From: Candidatus Krumholzibacteriota bacterium
Lineage (GTDB): Bacteria > Krumholzibacteriota > Krumholzibacteriia > LZORAL124-64-63
DNA length: 64,000 nucleotides
Assembly (NCBI GenBank): GCA_024275485.1
Contig: JAJRZA010000037.1
Span: forward strand, 69,241 to 133,240
Reading direction: 5' to 3'
Under the pieces are notes generated by a model. The model made no database searches. It had not been told where the DNA came from and saw only the letters and a list, made by a program, of their open reading frames with translations. A program made the position numbers and the translations under genes. Below are positions 9,059 through 16,435 of this stretch, one piece after another (positions within the stretch are counted from its first letter, which is position 1; each line of letters starts with the position of its first letter).

Positions 9059-9275
9059 GAGGACTCCGTGGATAGGGGAGAGTTTTTTCAGCCGGTCTGG
9101 CCAGCTATGTCGATTGGTACCAAAATATGCCTTTTGACCTTTGTGGCAACTTTAGTAGTAGGTGGGTTGCGGGAGAGGGTTTTCGACATACTTGTGGCCT
9201 GCCTTTACAGCATGGGCTGGACCGGTTATCATCGGCCTTCGCCCAATCCCGGATCATCCATTTTCGAAGGGATCC

Positions 9276-10184
9276 ATGTTGCGAGTTTTTGTTGCCGGAG
9301 GCACCGGATTGGTGGGACGCCATCTGATCAAACGGTTGGTTTCGCGTGGTGACCAGGTGATTTGTCTGAGCCGTGACCGTGAATCAGCCCTGAAAATTCT
9401 GCCCCCGGAAGTTGAGGTCATTGAGGGCCATCCTGTTATTCCCGGCGACTGGCAAAGCCGTCCCGCAGAGTGTGACGCCGTAATCAATCTGGCCGGCGAA
9501 CCAGTCTTTGATGGATTTTGGACCAAGGGGCGCAAACGAAAAATCAGGCGCAGTCGGTTGTCGTCCACTTTCAATTTGGTGGAGAGTGTTGAGCACTGTG
9601 ATCATCCTTTGATTTTCATCAACGCCTCTGCGGTGGGATTCTATGGTGACGGTGGCAGTGGAGCCCTGTCCGAAGTCAGCCAACCCGGGGAAGGTTTTTT
9701 GGCGCGACTGGCCTGCGAATGGGAGCACACGGCGCAGCAGGCCGAGAGCGAGAACGTGCGGGTGGTCATGCTGCGTTTGGGAATTGTTCTGGCAGCCGAT
9801 GGTGGAGCTTTGCCCAAAATCATCAAGCCATTCAACTGGGGTCTGGGGGGAAAACTGGGCAATGGGCGTCAGTATTTCCCCTGGATTCATATCCAGGATC
9901 TGATGGATGCCATTTTGTTCATCCTGGAAAATGAGGCTTGCGTTGGCCCGGTCAACGTATCGGTCCCGACTCCGCCAACCCAAAAGGAGTTCACCCACGC
10001 CCTAGCCCAACGGCTGGATAAACCCGCCAGATTTCCAGTGCCCAGATTCGTTTTGCAGATGGTGATGGGGGAACGGGCTACAGCCCTATTGCAAAGCCAG
10101 CGAGTTGTTCCTAATGTTTTAAAAATCAATGGCTTCAGGTTCAAGCTTGAAGATCTCGATGAAGCCCTGGAAGACTTGATTTAG
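9276..10184 (+). CDS. TIGR01777 family (SDR39U1-like) NAD(P)-binding epimerase
   Basis: A 302-residue extended short-chain dehydrogenase. The Rossmann motif VAGGTGLVG is at the N-terminus, NLAGEPV follows the second half of the fold, SAVGFYG holds the active-site strand, and the C-terminal DUF1731-like segment ends in EDLDEALEDLI, the normal end for this family. The ATG at 9276 has AAGGG upstream. Its function in the cell is not known for most members. Its TAG stop lies inside a 25-nt palindrome shared with the convergent oxidoreductase gene. About 215 bp of gene-free sequence separates it from the divergent hydratase gene. Confidence 0.93.
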   Translation: MLRVFVAGGTGLVGRHLIKRLVSRGDQVICLSRDRESALKILPPEVEVIEGHPVIPGDWQSRPAECDAVINLAGEPVFDGFWTKGRKRKIRRSRLSSTFNLVESVEHCDHPLIFINASAVGFYGDGGSGALSEVSQPGEGFLARLACEWEHTAQQAESENVRVVMLRLGIVLAADGGALPKIIKPFNWGLGGKLGNGRQYFPWIHIQDLMDAILFILENEACVGPVNVSVPTPPTQKEFTHALAQRLDKPARFPVPRFVLQMVMGERATALLQSQRVVPNVLKINGFRFKLEDLDEALEDLI

Positions 10185-10206
10185 GAGGCTTTTCGACAAC
10201 CTCCTA
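10182..10206. repeat. Short TA-flanked palindrome that supplies stop codons to both convergent genes
   Basis: TAGGAGG at 10182-10188 pairs perfectly with CCTCCTA at 10200-10206 around an 11-nt centre. The left end is the TAG stop of the epimerase gene; the right end, read on the other strand, is the TAG stop of the FAD oxidoreductase. Read on the minus strand it matches the end of the 167-bp palindrome at 14781-14947 at about 17 of 22 positions, including TAGGAG and TGTCG. It can fold as a hairpin for both transcripts. Confidence 0.7.
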
Positions 10207-11388
10207 GCCCACAACGAACCCGTCAGCCTGAATCTCACCCTTTTCAAATCTGTCGAGCGACAAACTGGTTATGATGTCGTCCTGTCGCCCGGTGGTGATA
10301 TAACGGGCCATGCGCACTCCGGTCACCGGCCCGAGCATGAAACCGTGCCCACTGAATCCACAAATGTGAAAATATCCGTCGAGGCCCGGCACCGAACCGA
10401 GAATGGGGCGGTGGTCAGGCGTCACGTCATACATGCCGGCCCATTGGCGCATCATGCGCACTTCGGCTGCGCGGGGGTAGTAGGCCAGCAGGGCCTTGGC
10501 AAAGCGCACCGCGAACCGGAGTTGGCTGTTGGTATTGAAATCATCGGGATTTTCCCAGTGGGGTTCGCTCTGATCACCAATGCCGCCGACAATTTCACCG
10601 CGCAGGCTTTGGCTGAAATAGATGCCGTTGGAAAGAGAAATCACCATGGGGTCGAGGAAGGGTTTCAGGGATTCGGAGACCATGATTTCGTGACGTTCCT
10701 GCCTGTTGGGCAGGCTGACGCCGACCTTGGCTGCCATGTCACGAGCCCAGGGGCCGGCACAGTTGACCACCACGGGGGTGGTGATACGCCCGCGATCAGT
10801 CACCACGGCCTTGATTCGGCCGTCATCCATTTCGATATCCAACACCGTGGTGCGGATGTGGATATTTACACCCAGTTTGTGACAGGCCTTGGCATAGCCC
10901 CACACCACGGCGAAAGGGTAGGCGGTGCCATCCTTGGGGCAGTAGGTGGCGCCTTTCAAATTTGAGGTGTCCAGGTCAGGGACCAGACGCAGGCACTCCT
11001 GTGGTTGCAGGAATTCTGTGAGGACGCCGCACTGGTTCTGCAATGCAGCTGCCTGGCGCAAGGCTGGCAAATCGGTTTCGCTCTCGGTGACCATGAGATA
11101 ACCGCCCTGGCGAAAGAAGACCTGGTAACCCAGATCCGCACTCATCTCCTCGTACATGCGCACGCTTTCCTGAGCCAGGCGAATATTCTCTTCGGTCGTC
11201 CATTGTTGACGAATGCCGCCGCCGCAACGCCCCGTCGAACCACTGCCGATGTAGTTCTTTTCCAATATCACGATATTTTTCAGGCCCTGTTTGGCCAGCT
11301 CACGGGCGGTGGTCAGACCGTTGATACCGCCACCGATGATCACGGCGTCGGCGCTGAAGGGAACCTGTCCTTCGGACAAAGGAATCAT
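10204..11388 (-). CDS. FAD-dependent D-amino-acid/sarcosine oxidase-like subunit (HcnC/OoxB/LhpB type)
   Basis: A DAO-superfamily flavoprotein of 394 residues. The FAD-binding motif GGGINGLTTA sits near residue 20, the flavin-contact segment GRCGGGIRQQW near residue 55, and the C-terminal GFSGHGFMLGP motif is typical of sarcosine oxidase beta-like subunits. It is the last gene of a three-gene operon, its ATG sharing one base with the stop of the BFD-like ferredoxin gene. Together the products resemble the multi-subunit amine dehydrogenases that oxidise glycine (HcnABC), opines (OoxAB) or D-hydroxyproline (LhpBEF). The substrate cannot be read from sequence. It ends in TAG supplied by the shared palindrome. 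Confidence 0.9.
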   Translation of the reverse strand: MIPLSEGQVPFSADAVIIGGGINGLTTARELAKQGLKNIVILEKNYIGSGSTGRCGGGIRQQWTTEENIRLAQESVRMYEEMSADLGYQVFFRQGGYLMVTESETDLPALRQAAALQNQCGVLTEFLQPQECLRLVPDLDTSNLKGATYCPKDGTAYPFAVVWGYAKACHKLGVNIHIRTTVLDIEMDDGRIKAVVTDRGRITTPVVVNCAGPWARDMAAKVGVSLPNRQERHEIMVSESLKPFLDPMVISLSNGIYFSQSLRGEIVGGIGDQSEPHWENPDDFNTNSQLRFAVRFAKALLAYYPRAAEVRMMRQWAGMYDVTPDHRPILGSVPGLDGYFHICGFSGHGFMLGPVTGVRMARYITTGRQDDIITSLSLDRFEKGEIQADGFVVG

Positions 11389-11708
11389 TACTCGTCCTTC
11401 CCTGTGACAGGTGTACCGTCAGATGCACTTGGTTCGGGCACGTCCAGTCCGGCCAGTTCGGCAAAGGTCATCGGTTCAGCCGGTGGCCGAATGTTGGTCA
11501 AGCGAACTTTTTCAGGATTGATGCCACGCAGATCAGCCAATTCAAAAGCCGATTCGCTGAGACAGCCTTTTCCTTGACAAAAACCGGTGCCGACGCCGGT
11601 GTAGCGCTTGAGGCTCTCCAACTCGGTGAACCCTTCGCGATAAGCCTGCCTAAATTCATCCAGGGTGACGTCTTCGCAGCGGCAAAGGATTATGGGGGAG
11701 CGGCTCAT
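11388..11708 (-). CDS. BFD-like [2Fe-2S] protein, small subunit of the flavin dehydrogenase
   Basis: A 106-residue protein with the cysteine pattern of bacterioferritin-associated ferredoxin domains: CRC near residue 9-11 and CQGKGC about 35 residues later, ligating a [2Fe-2S] cluster. The ATG at 11708 overlaps the previous stop by 4 nt (ATGA); the longer frame to 11921 only reads the antisense of the preceding gene and is not used. In HcnB and OoxA this domain is the C-terminus of the larger flavoprotein; here it is a separate gene. The C-terminal 40 residues are Pro/Glu-rich and probably flexible. It likely relays electrons between the two flavoproteins. Confidence 0.88.
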   Translation of the reverse strand: MSRSPIILCRCEDVTLDEFRQAYREGFTELESLKRYTGVGTGFCQGKGCLSESAFELADLRGINPEKVRLTNIRPPAEPMTFAELAGLDVPEPSASDGTPVTGKDE

Positions 11709-13144
11709 GATGAGACCTTCTTCTCGTTGCTGGCGGCAGGGTAACCAGGCAGGGCACCAGCCGCTTCGCCCAGAACCTGAATCCCATGCCCATTGGGCAG
11801 TTGGCCGGAGAAACTCCCATTTTTTGCCCCCCGGGGGGCATATCCGCCCAATTCGGTTTGAGCGGTCAGATCGGCACCCAACTGGTATGGGATGTCGTAG
11901 GCAGGCTTGCCTCGTCCACATATCACGGCGAAATCGGCCTTGAGACGCATATGGCTGTGAGCGGGGCCGGGAGTGCTGGCCCGGGGAACAAAGGTGGCTT
12001 CCACCAGGCCCAGGCCCTGCTCCCGGATTTCCGAGAGCTGCAAACCGGTGGTCAATTGCCAGCCCAGATCAACAGCGGCCGAAACTTCGGAATTGTTTCC
12101 CGGCTCGGTCACCACCAGACTGATGGATGCGCCGCGGGCTGCCAGCAGGGCTGCGCTGAGCCACAAATCGAACCCGCAGCCGAGGACCAACACCCGCTTG
12201 CCTTCGACCTTGAGGCCGTCCCTTTGCAGGAGACGGTAAGCGGCTCTCGGACCAATCACACCTGGGGTGTCGTTGCCTGGAAAAAGTCCCAGGGTATCGA
12301 GAGCACCAGCGGCCCAGATGAGATTTGTGAAGGTGCTGGTGAACAGATTGTGCTCGTCGCGGAGGACCAGGCCATTGGGACGATACCCGGCGATGGCTCG
12401 CATCCCGAGGTGAAAATGGATGTCTGAACGATCCTTCAGATCCTCGTGTAGGGTTTTCAGTCGTTTATGAGCGGAGGCCAGGATACCGAAACGTTCAATT
12501 TTGGTGGTGGTGGATTGGGCGAGGGTGCCAAGGGCGCTGGCTCTTTGGCCACCTGGTTGAAGATGGTCATCGATGATGGTGACCGGGCCGTTGGCGGCCA
12601 GGGCGGCAGCCAGCCCGCTGGGACCGGCCCCGATGATGAGTGTGCCGAGGTTGCCCAAGTTGGCCGATGGGATGATTTCGGCTGGTTGTTCTGCTGAGGC
12701 CGCCGGCAAATCCGCCACTGCTGCCGAAGGGTCCGGCAGGCGTCCCACACCGGTCAGAGGCCGGATCTGATCCAGAAAGAACCGACTCAACACCGCAGGT
12801 TTGGTGAACCATTTGTAGTAGAAACCCACCGGAAAGAGATGGCCCCCGATGGAGAGTATCTTCTGCATGGGTGGCCCGTAGAAAGCCCCGGCGTCCTGGA
12901 TTTCAACGACCATGCCTTCCTGCACTGGTGTGTGGCAGGTTCGCACGTTGGGTATTCCGTCCACCCGCATCAGGCAGGAGGTGCAGTGTCCACGGGCGCA
13001 ATTCACACCACGAGGCTTGCCATACTTGTGGGAATGGGAGAGATGGCGGACGCCGTTTTCCCAGAGAGCAACCGCGAGGCTGGTATCGGGTCGGCAGGTA
13101 ATGGATTTACCCCCAAATTTGATGGTCACCTTGTTGCTGGACAA
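11705..13144 (-). CDS. [2Fe-2S]/FAD pyridine-nucleotide-disulfide-type subunit (fused HcnA-HcnB-like)
   Basis: A 479-residue fusion. The N-terminal Fer2_4 domain (about residues 1-90) has the plant-type cluster pattern C-x4-C-x2-C (NCARGHCTSC) plus a later Cys in VRTC. A FAD/NAD Rossmann domain follows, with IGAGPSGLAAA near residue 165, a second nucleotide motif VLVLGCGFDLW, and a C-terminal segment. In hydrogen-cyanide synthase these are two proteins (HcnA and HcnB). The start is TTG at 13144, with AAGGA six nt upstream. First gene of the three-gene operon, reading away from glutamine synthetase. Glycine, opine, sarcosine or hydroxyproline oxidation are all possible. Confidence 0.88.
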   Translation of the reverse strand: MSSNKVTIKFGGKSITCRPDTSLAVALWENGVRHLSHSHKYGKPRGVNCARGHCTSCLMRVDGIPNVRTCHTPVQEGMVVEIQDAGAFYGPPMQKILSIGGHLFPVGFYYKWFTKPAVLSRFFLDQIRPLTGVGRLPDPSAAVADLPAASAEQPAEIIPSANLGNLGTLIIGAGPSGLAAALAANGPVTIIDDHLQPGGQRASALGTLAQSTTTKIERFGILASAHKRLKTLHEDLKDRSDIHFHLGMRAIAGYRPNGLVLRDEHNLFTSTFTNLIWAAGALDTLGLFPGNDTPGVIGPRAAYRLLQRDGLKVEGKRVLVLGCGFDLWLSAALLAARGASISLVVTEPGNNSEVSAAVDLGWQLTTGLQLSEIREQGLGLVEATFVPRASTPGPAHSHMRLKADFAVICGRGKPAYDIPYQLGADLTAQTELGGYAPRGAKNGSFSGQLPNGHGIQVLGEAAGALPGYPAASNEKKVSS

Positions 13145-13166
13145 CTTCCGTCCTTTCAGCTGGGCC

Positions 13167-13202
13167 GTGGATCGCTTGGTGGATCGCTTGGTGGATCACC
13201 TG
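13167..13202. repeat. Three tandem 12-bp repeats in the leader of the flavin dehydrogenase operon
   Basis: GTGGATCGCTTG occurs twice exactly (13167-13178, 13179-13190), followed by a third copy with two changes (13191-13202). They begin 22 bp upstream of the operon's TTG start in a divergent intergenic region, so they could be regulator sites or simply slippage. No spacer structure, hence not CRISPR. Confidence 0.75.
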
Positions 13203-13299
13203 TGGAGCACAAGAGTGATAATCCCGGGCTGAAAAATAAATCCCGGGGGCCACTCCGGCAAGAATGATATGAGGATTCGGAAAGATCTCCTCTCTGGAG

Positions 13300-13327
13300 T
13301 TGTCCCAACTGTCCAAAAGCATATATT
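13300..13327 (+). promoter_or_regulatory. Putative sigma70-type promoter of glutamine synthetase
   Basis: TTGTCC (13300-13305), a 16-bp spacer and TATATT (13322-13327) lie about 85 nt before the glnA start. No obvious sigma54 GG-N10-GC element was noticed. By-eye match only. Confidence 0.35.
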
Positions 13328-13412
13328 TAAAATCACTTCGCATGGTCCCCGCCCTCTGCACGGGCGGTTTCCAACATCATCATCCTGCGATGCTTCCTCG
13401 TGAGGTAGGATC

Positions 13413-14783
13413 ATGTCCGATAACAAAATTGATCAGGTTCGACAACTTGCCCGGGACAAGGGTGTACAGTTCGTTGATCTGAAAATGCTCGATCTGACCG
13501 GCCGACTCCATCACATCAGTTTTCCCATCGATCGCCTGACCGAATCCGTTTGCCGCAATGGCATTGGATTCGATGGGTCCAGTTACGGCTTCCTCAAGGT
13601 CGAGAACAGCGATATGGTTCTGGTTCCGGACCTCACCTCGGCCAACATTGATCCTTTTCGCAAACGCTCCACCATCACCATGTTTGCCGAGGCGCACTTG
13701 ACCGACGCCGCTCGAACACCATTTTCCCAGGACAGCCGCGTGGTGGCCCGCAAGGCCGAGCAGGCCATGAAAGACGCCGGCATCGCCGACCTCAGCCAAT
13801 GGGGACCCGAATACGAATTCCACATTTTCGAAGAGGCCGAATTTCTCTCCGAAGCCAACGACAGTGCTTTTGGGGTGCGCAGTGGCGAAAGGTTCTACCA
13901 GAATGCCTACCATGCCTGCAATCCCTTCGATCGTTATGACGATTTTCGGGACGAAGTCTGCGCTCTCATGAATGATTTCGGCATCCCCGTGCGCTACCAT
14001 CACCACGAAGTCGGCGCCCATGGCCAGCAGGAAATCGAAGGTTGGTTCGCCGACCTTTGCACCACCGGCGATCACGCAGTGCTCACCAAATACATCCTCT
14101 TCAATCTGGCTGAGCAGCACAACCTGAAGGTCACCTTCATGCCCAAACCCATGCTGGACAATGCGGGCAGCGGATGGCACCTGCACCAGTTCCTGATGAA
14201 GAACGGCACCAATATCTTCAACGATGAATCGGGTTACGCCGGACTTTCGGAAGCAGCCATGTTCTACATCGGCGGGCTGCTCAAGCATGCGGACGCCTTG
14301 TGCGCCCTGACCAATCCGAGCACCAACAGCTACAAACGGCTGGTGCCGGGTTTCGAAGCTCCCACCGTGCGCACCTTTGGTCGCAGCAACCGTGGAGCGG
14401 CCATCCGAATACCGAGTTACGTGACTGATCCGCAATTTCGCCGGATTGAATACCGTCCGCCCGATTTGACGGCCAACCCCTATCTGTGCGCCGCCGCCAT
14501 CCTGATGGCTGGTCTCGACGGTATCCTCAATCGCATTGATCCGATCGAGGAAGGCTACGCACCTGAGGATGCTCCTTCAAGCACGGCACGTCAGGCGGAT
14601 TTCCTGCCCCGCAGCCTGGCCGATTCTCTTGATGCCCTGGAGCGCGACCACAAGTTTCTGATGCGCGGCGATGTCTTCCCGGAGGCCTTGATCCGGCGCT
14701 GGCTGGAGATCAAAAATGACGAGATCAACGCCATCAACCAGCGGCCTCATCCTTATGAGTTCGCCATGTATTTCGATTTCTAG
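13413..14783 (+). CDS. glnA: Glutamine synthetase type I
   Basis: A 456-residue type I glutamine synthetase, which makes glutamine from glutamate, ammonia and ATP. The N-terminal beta-grasp carries GIGFDGSSYGF, the catalytic core has GPEYEFHIF (metal-binding glutamate), the substrate loop GSGWHLHQ, and NRGAAIRIP near residue 330. The usual adenylylation tyrosine motif (N-L-Y-x-L-P) is replaced by QADFLPRSL, so covalent control by GlnE is unlikely; length and motif fit the I-alpha type. The ATG at 13413 follows a GAGG-containing leader. It faces the flavin dehydrogenase operon, whose reactions could release ammonia or amino acids. Its TAG stop coincides with the end of the 167-bp palindromic element. 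Confidence 0.93.
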   Translation: MSDNKIDQVRQLARDKGVQFVDLKMLDLTGRLHHISFPIDRLTESVCRNGIGFDGSSYGFLKVENSDMVLVPDLTSANIDPFRKRSTITMFAEAHLTDAARTPFSQDSRVVARKAEQAMKDAGIADLSQWGPEYEFHIFEEAEFLSEANDSAFGVRSGERFYQNAYHACNPFDRYDDFRDEVCALMNDFGIPVRYHHHEVGAHGQQEIEGWFADLCTTGDHAVLTKYILFNLAEQHNLKVTFMPKPMLDNAGSGWHLHQFLMKNGTNIFNDESGYAGLSEAAMFYIGGLLKHADALCALTNPSTNSYKRLVPGFEAPTVRTFGRSNRGAAIRIPSYVTDPQFRRIEYRPPDLTANPYLCAAAILMAGLDGILNRIDPIEEGYAPEDAPSSTARQADFLPRSLADSLDALERDHKFLMRGDVFPEALIRRWLEIKNDEINAINQRPHPYEFAMYFDF

Positions 14784-14947
14784 GAGCGTGTCGGAAAATC
14801 TCGCGCCGAGCCCTGCACGCTCCGTCGGTTCGGACTCTTCGTTGCCGAAACGTGCCCGTAGCTACGGCTACGAGCACATTCCGGCGCCTTGATTTCGAAC
14901 CAACAGGACGCACATGGCTCAACACGAGGTTTCCCGACACACTCCTA
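14781..14947. mobile_element. 167-bp imperfect palindrome, MITE-like, with TA flanks
   Basis: The two ends, TAGGAGCGTGTCGG on the left and its near-complement at the right, belong to arms of about 83 nt that match along nearly their full length; most differences are transitions. The element core runs from GGAG to CTCC and is bounded by TA on both sides, the target duplication expected of Tc1/mariner/IS630-type MITEs. No transposase lies inside. It separates glnA from the YjbQ gene, donates the TAG stop of glnA and should fold into one long hairpin in RNA, ending or processing the glnA message. A 25-nt relative lies at 10182-10206. Confidence 0.7.
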
Positions 14948-14957
14948 GGAGCAAGGC

Positions 14958-15344
14958 ATGATTGAAATCCAGATTCAGAGTGCCGACCGCACCGACTTTA
15001 TCGATGTCACCGCAGAGGTGGCCCGGGCCGTTGGCGACCTGGGTCTCCAAGACGGTGTCGTGACGGTTTTCAATCCTCACACCACCGCCGCGGTGACCAT
15101 CAACGAAGGTGCCGATCCCGATGTGGTACGCGACATGAGCGTGACCCTGGATAAGATGGTTCCCTGGAACGATGGCTATCATCATGCCGAAGGGAACTCG
15201 GCGGCTCATATCAAATCCAGCATGTACGGATCGTCGGTGCAGGTGATTGTGCAGCAGGGCCGTCTGATGTTGGGAACCTGGCAGAAGATCTGGTTTTGTG
15301 ATTTTGATGGTCCCAGGCGCCGAAAGCTCTGGGTAAGCCAATAA
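14958..15344 (+). CDS. YjbQ/UPF0047 family protein
   Basis: A 128-residue protein of the secondary thiamine-phosphate synthase (YjbQ) family. The conserved blocks are present in order: PHTTAAVTINEGADPDV, HAEGNSAAHIKSSMYGSS and GTWQKIWFCDFDGPRRR. Histidines and glutamates in these blocks form the putative metal site. The length is typical. The ATG at 14958 has AGGAG 6 nt upstream, right at the edge of the palindromic element, so the insertion left the ribosome site intact. Weak thiamine-phosphate synthase activity has been reported for relatives, but the true role is unsettled. Convergent with the polysaccharide deacetylase gene. Confidence 0.92.
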   Translation: MIEIQIQSADRTDFIDVTAEVARAVGDLGLQDGVVTVFNPHTTAAVTINEGADPDVVRDMSVTLDKMVPWNDGYHHAEGNSAAHIKSSMYGSSVQVIVQQGRLMLGTWQKIWFCDFDGPRRRKLWVSQ

Positions 15345-15379
15345 CCCTGGTGTCCGCGTTCAGGACGGCACCGATTCGT

Positions 15380-16435
15380 TCAAGGGGAATTGTCGGGAAA
15401 TACCAGGGAGATCCGGTCGATGGTGGTTTTGGCCGTCAGGGTGAAGCGTCCCACGTGGCCGGTTGATTCACCTGGCCCATAGGTGCTTGGATGCAAACTC
15501 ACCGTGCCGCGAAAACCCAGGCAAGTGGCTATGGAGTCCAGACGGTCATCCGCAAACCCGTAGGGCCAGGACAGCCAACTGGGCGCCGTGCCGACACCCT
15601 GCATGATGTCCAGACGGCTGGCCAGGATATCATTCGCTACCGGGGCCGAAGGCCCTTTCAAGGTCGTTTCCACTTCTTCCAAATCAACCAATCCCCACTG
15701 GTCAATATTCAATTCCATGACCCTGCGCCTGTTGTCCGCAACCACATCTTCTTCAATGGAGCTCGCGTGCAGGAACACCGGTTCCGCTCCTTCGCTGGTT
15801 GCAATCTTGTAGTGCAAATGACGGGTGTGTGAACCGATGATCACATGGCCCGAATCAGCCATCTCCTTGAGCTGCTCCCAGGTGCAGACGTTCAAACTGC
15901 TCCAGCGTGTTCCCACCATGGCCGTCGGCACGAAGAGATGAGCCTTTACACCATATTTTTTCAGCAGGGGCCAGGCATGCTTGTAGACGCTGAGGTCGGC
16001 ATCGTCGATGGTCAGGACCACCGCCCTGTCCGGAAGTGTTTCGCCACTGTCCAGCAAATCAGCCACTTCATCCAGGGTCAACACCTTCGTATTGGTTTCC
16101 TGGAAATACTTCAAATGACGCTCAAACTCGCCTACGGGGGTGGTCCAGAATTCTCGGGCGCCGAGGGCGGGCATTCCAAAAAATACGGACCCCAAAACCT
16201 TCAGCAGGTAAGGCACGTCAAATGATCCCCGAAAGTAGTGGTAACACAGAACGGGCACTCCAGGCTCGACATCGCCCATCTCAAGATCGGCCAATCCCGG
16301 CGGGTCCAGCTGGTAGTCGTGCAGACGGCCGGTTGGCAATTGGTCGGGGCCACCTTTTTCGAGGACCAGAACCATTGCGGCGGCGGCCACCACCACCAAA
16401 ACCAGAACCAGAACGATGCGGCCCCTGCTCTTCAT
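15380..16435 (-). CDS. pgaB: Polysaccharide deacetylase (PgaB N-terminal-domain-like)
   Basis: A 351-residue NodB-type (CE4) deacetylase with an N-terminal signal anchor (hydrophobic run through about residue 25). The catalytic base and metal aspartates sit in VVLTIDDAD, with the metal histidines in GSHTRHLH; VLCYHYF is the typical entry motif. In E. coli PgaB a second C-terminal hydrolase domain follows; it is absent here, so the protein would only de-N-acetylate poly-beta-1,6-GlcNAc. Last gene of the pgaDCAB-like operon, its ATG sharing one base with the stop of the TPR-porin gene. The gene symbol is given by analogy with the operon. Confidence 0.85.
   Translation of the reverse strand: MKSRGRIVLVLVLVVVAAAAMVLVLEKGGPDQLPTGRLHDYQLDPPGLADLEMGDVEPGVPVLCYHYFRGSFDVPYLLKVLGSVFFGMPALGAREFWTTPVGEFERHLKYFQETNTKVLTLDEVADLLDSGETLPDRAVVLTIDDADLSVYKHAWPLLKKYGVKAHLFVPTAMVGTRWSSLNVCTWEQLKEMADSGHVIIGSHTRHLHYKIATSEGAEPVFLHASSIEEDVVADNRRRVMELNIDQWGLVDLEEVETTLKGPSAPVANDILASRLDIMQGVGTAPSWLSWPYGFADDRLDSIATCLGFRGTVSLHPSTYGPGESTGHVGRFTLTAKTTIDRISLVFPDNSP

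Noticed and set aside
13167..13202. Possible CRISPR array
   Set aside because: Only three directly adjacent 12-bp units with no spacers and no cas genes.
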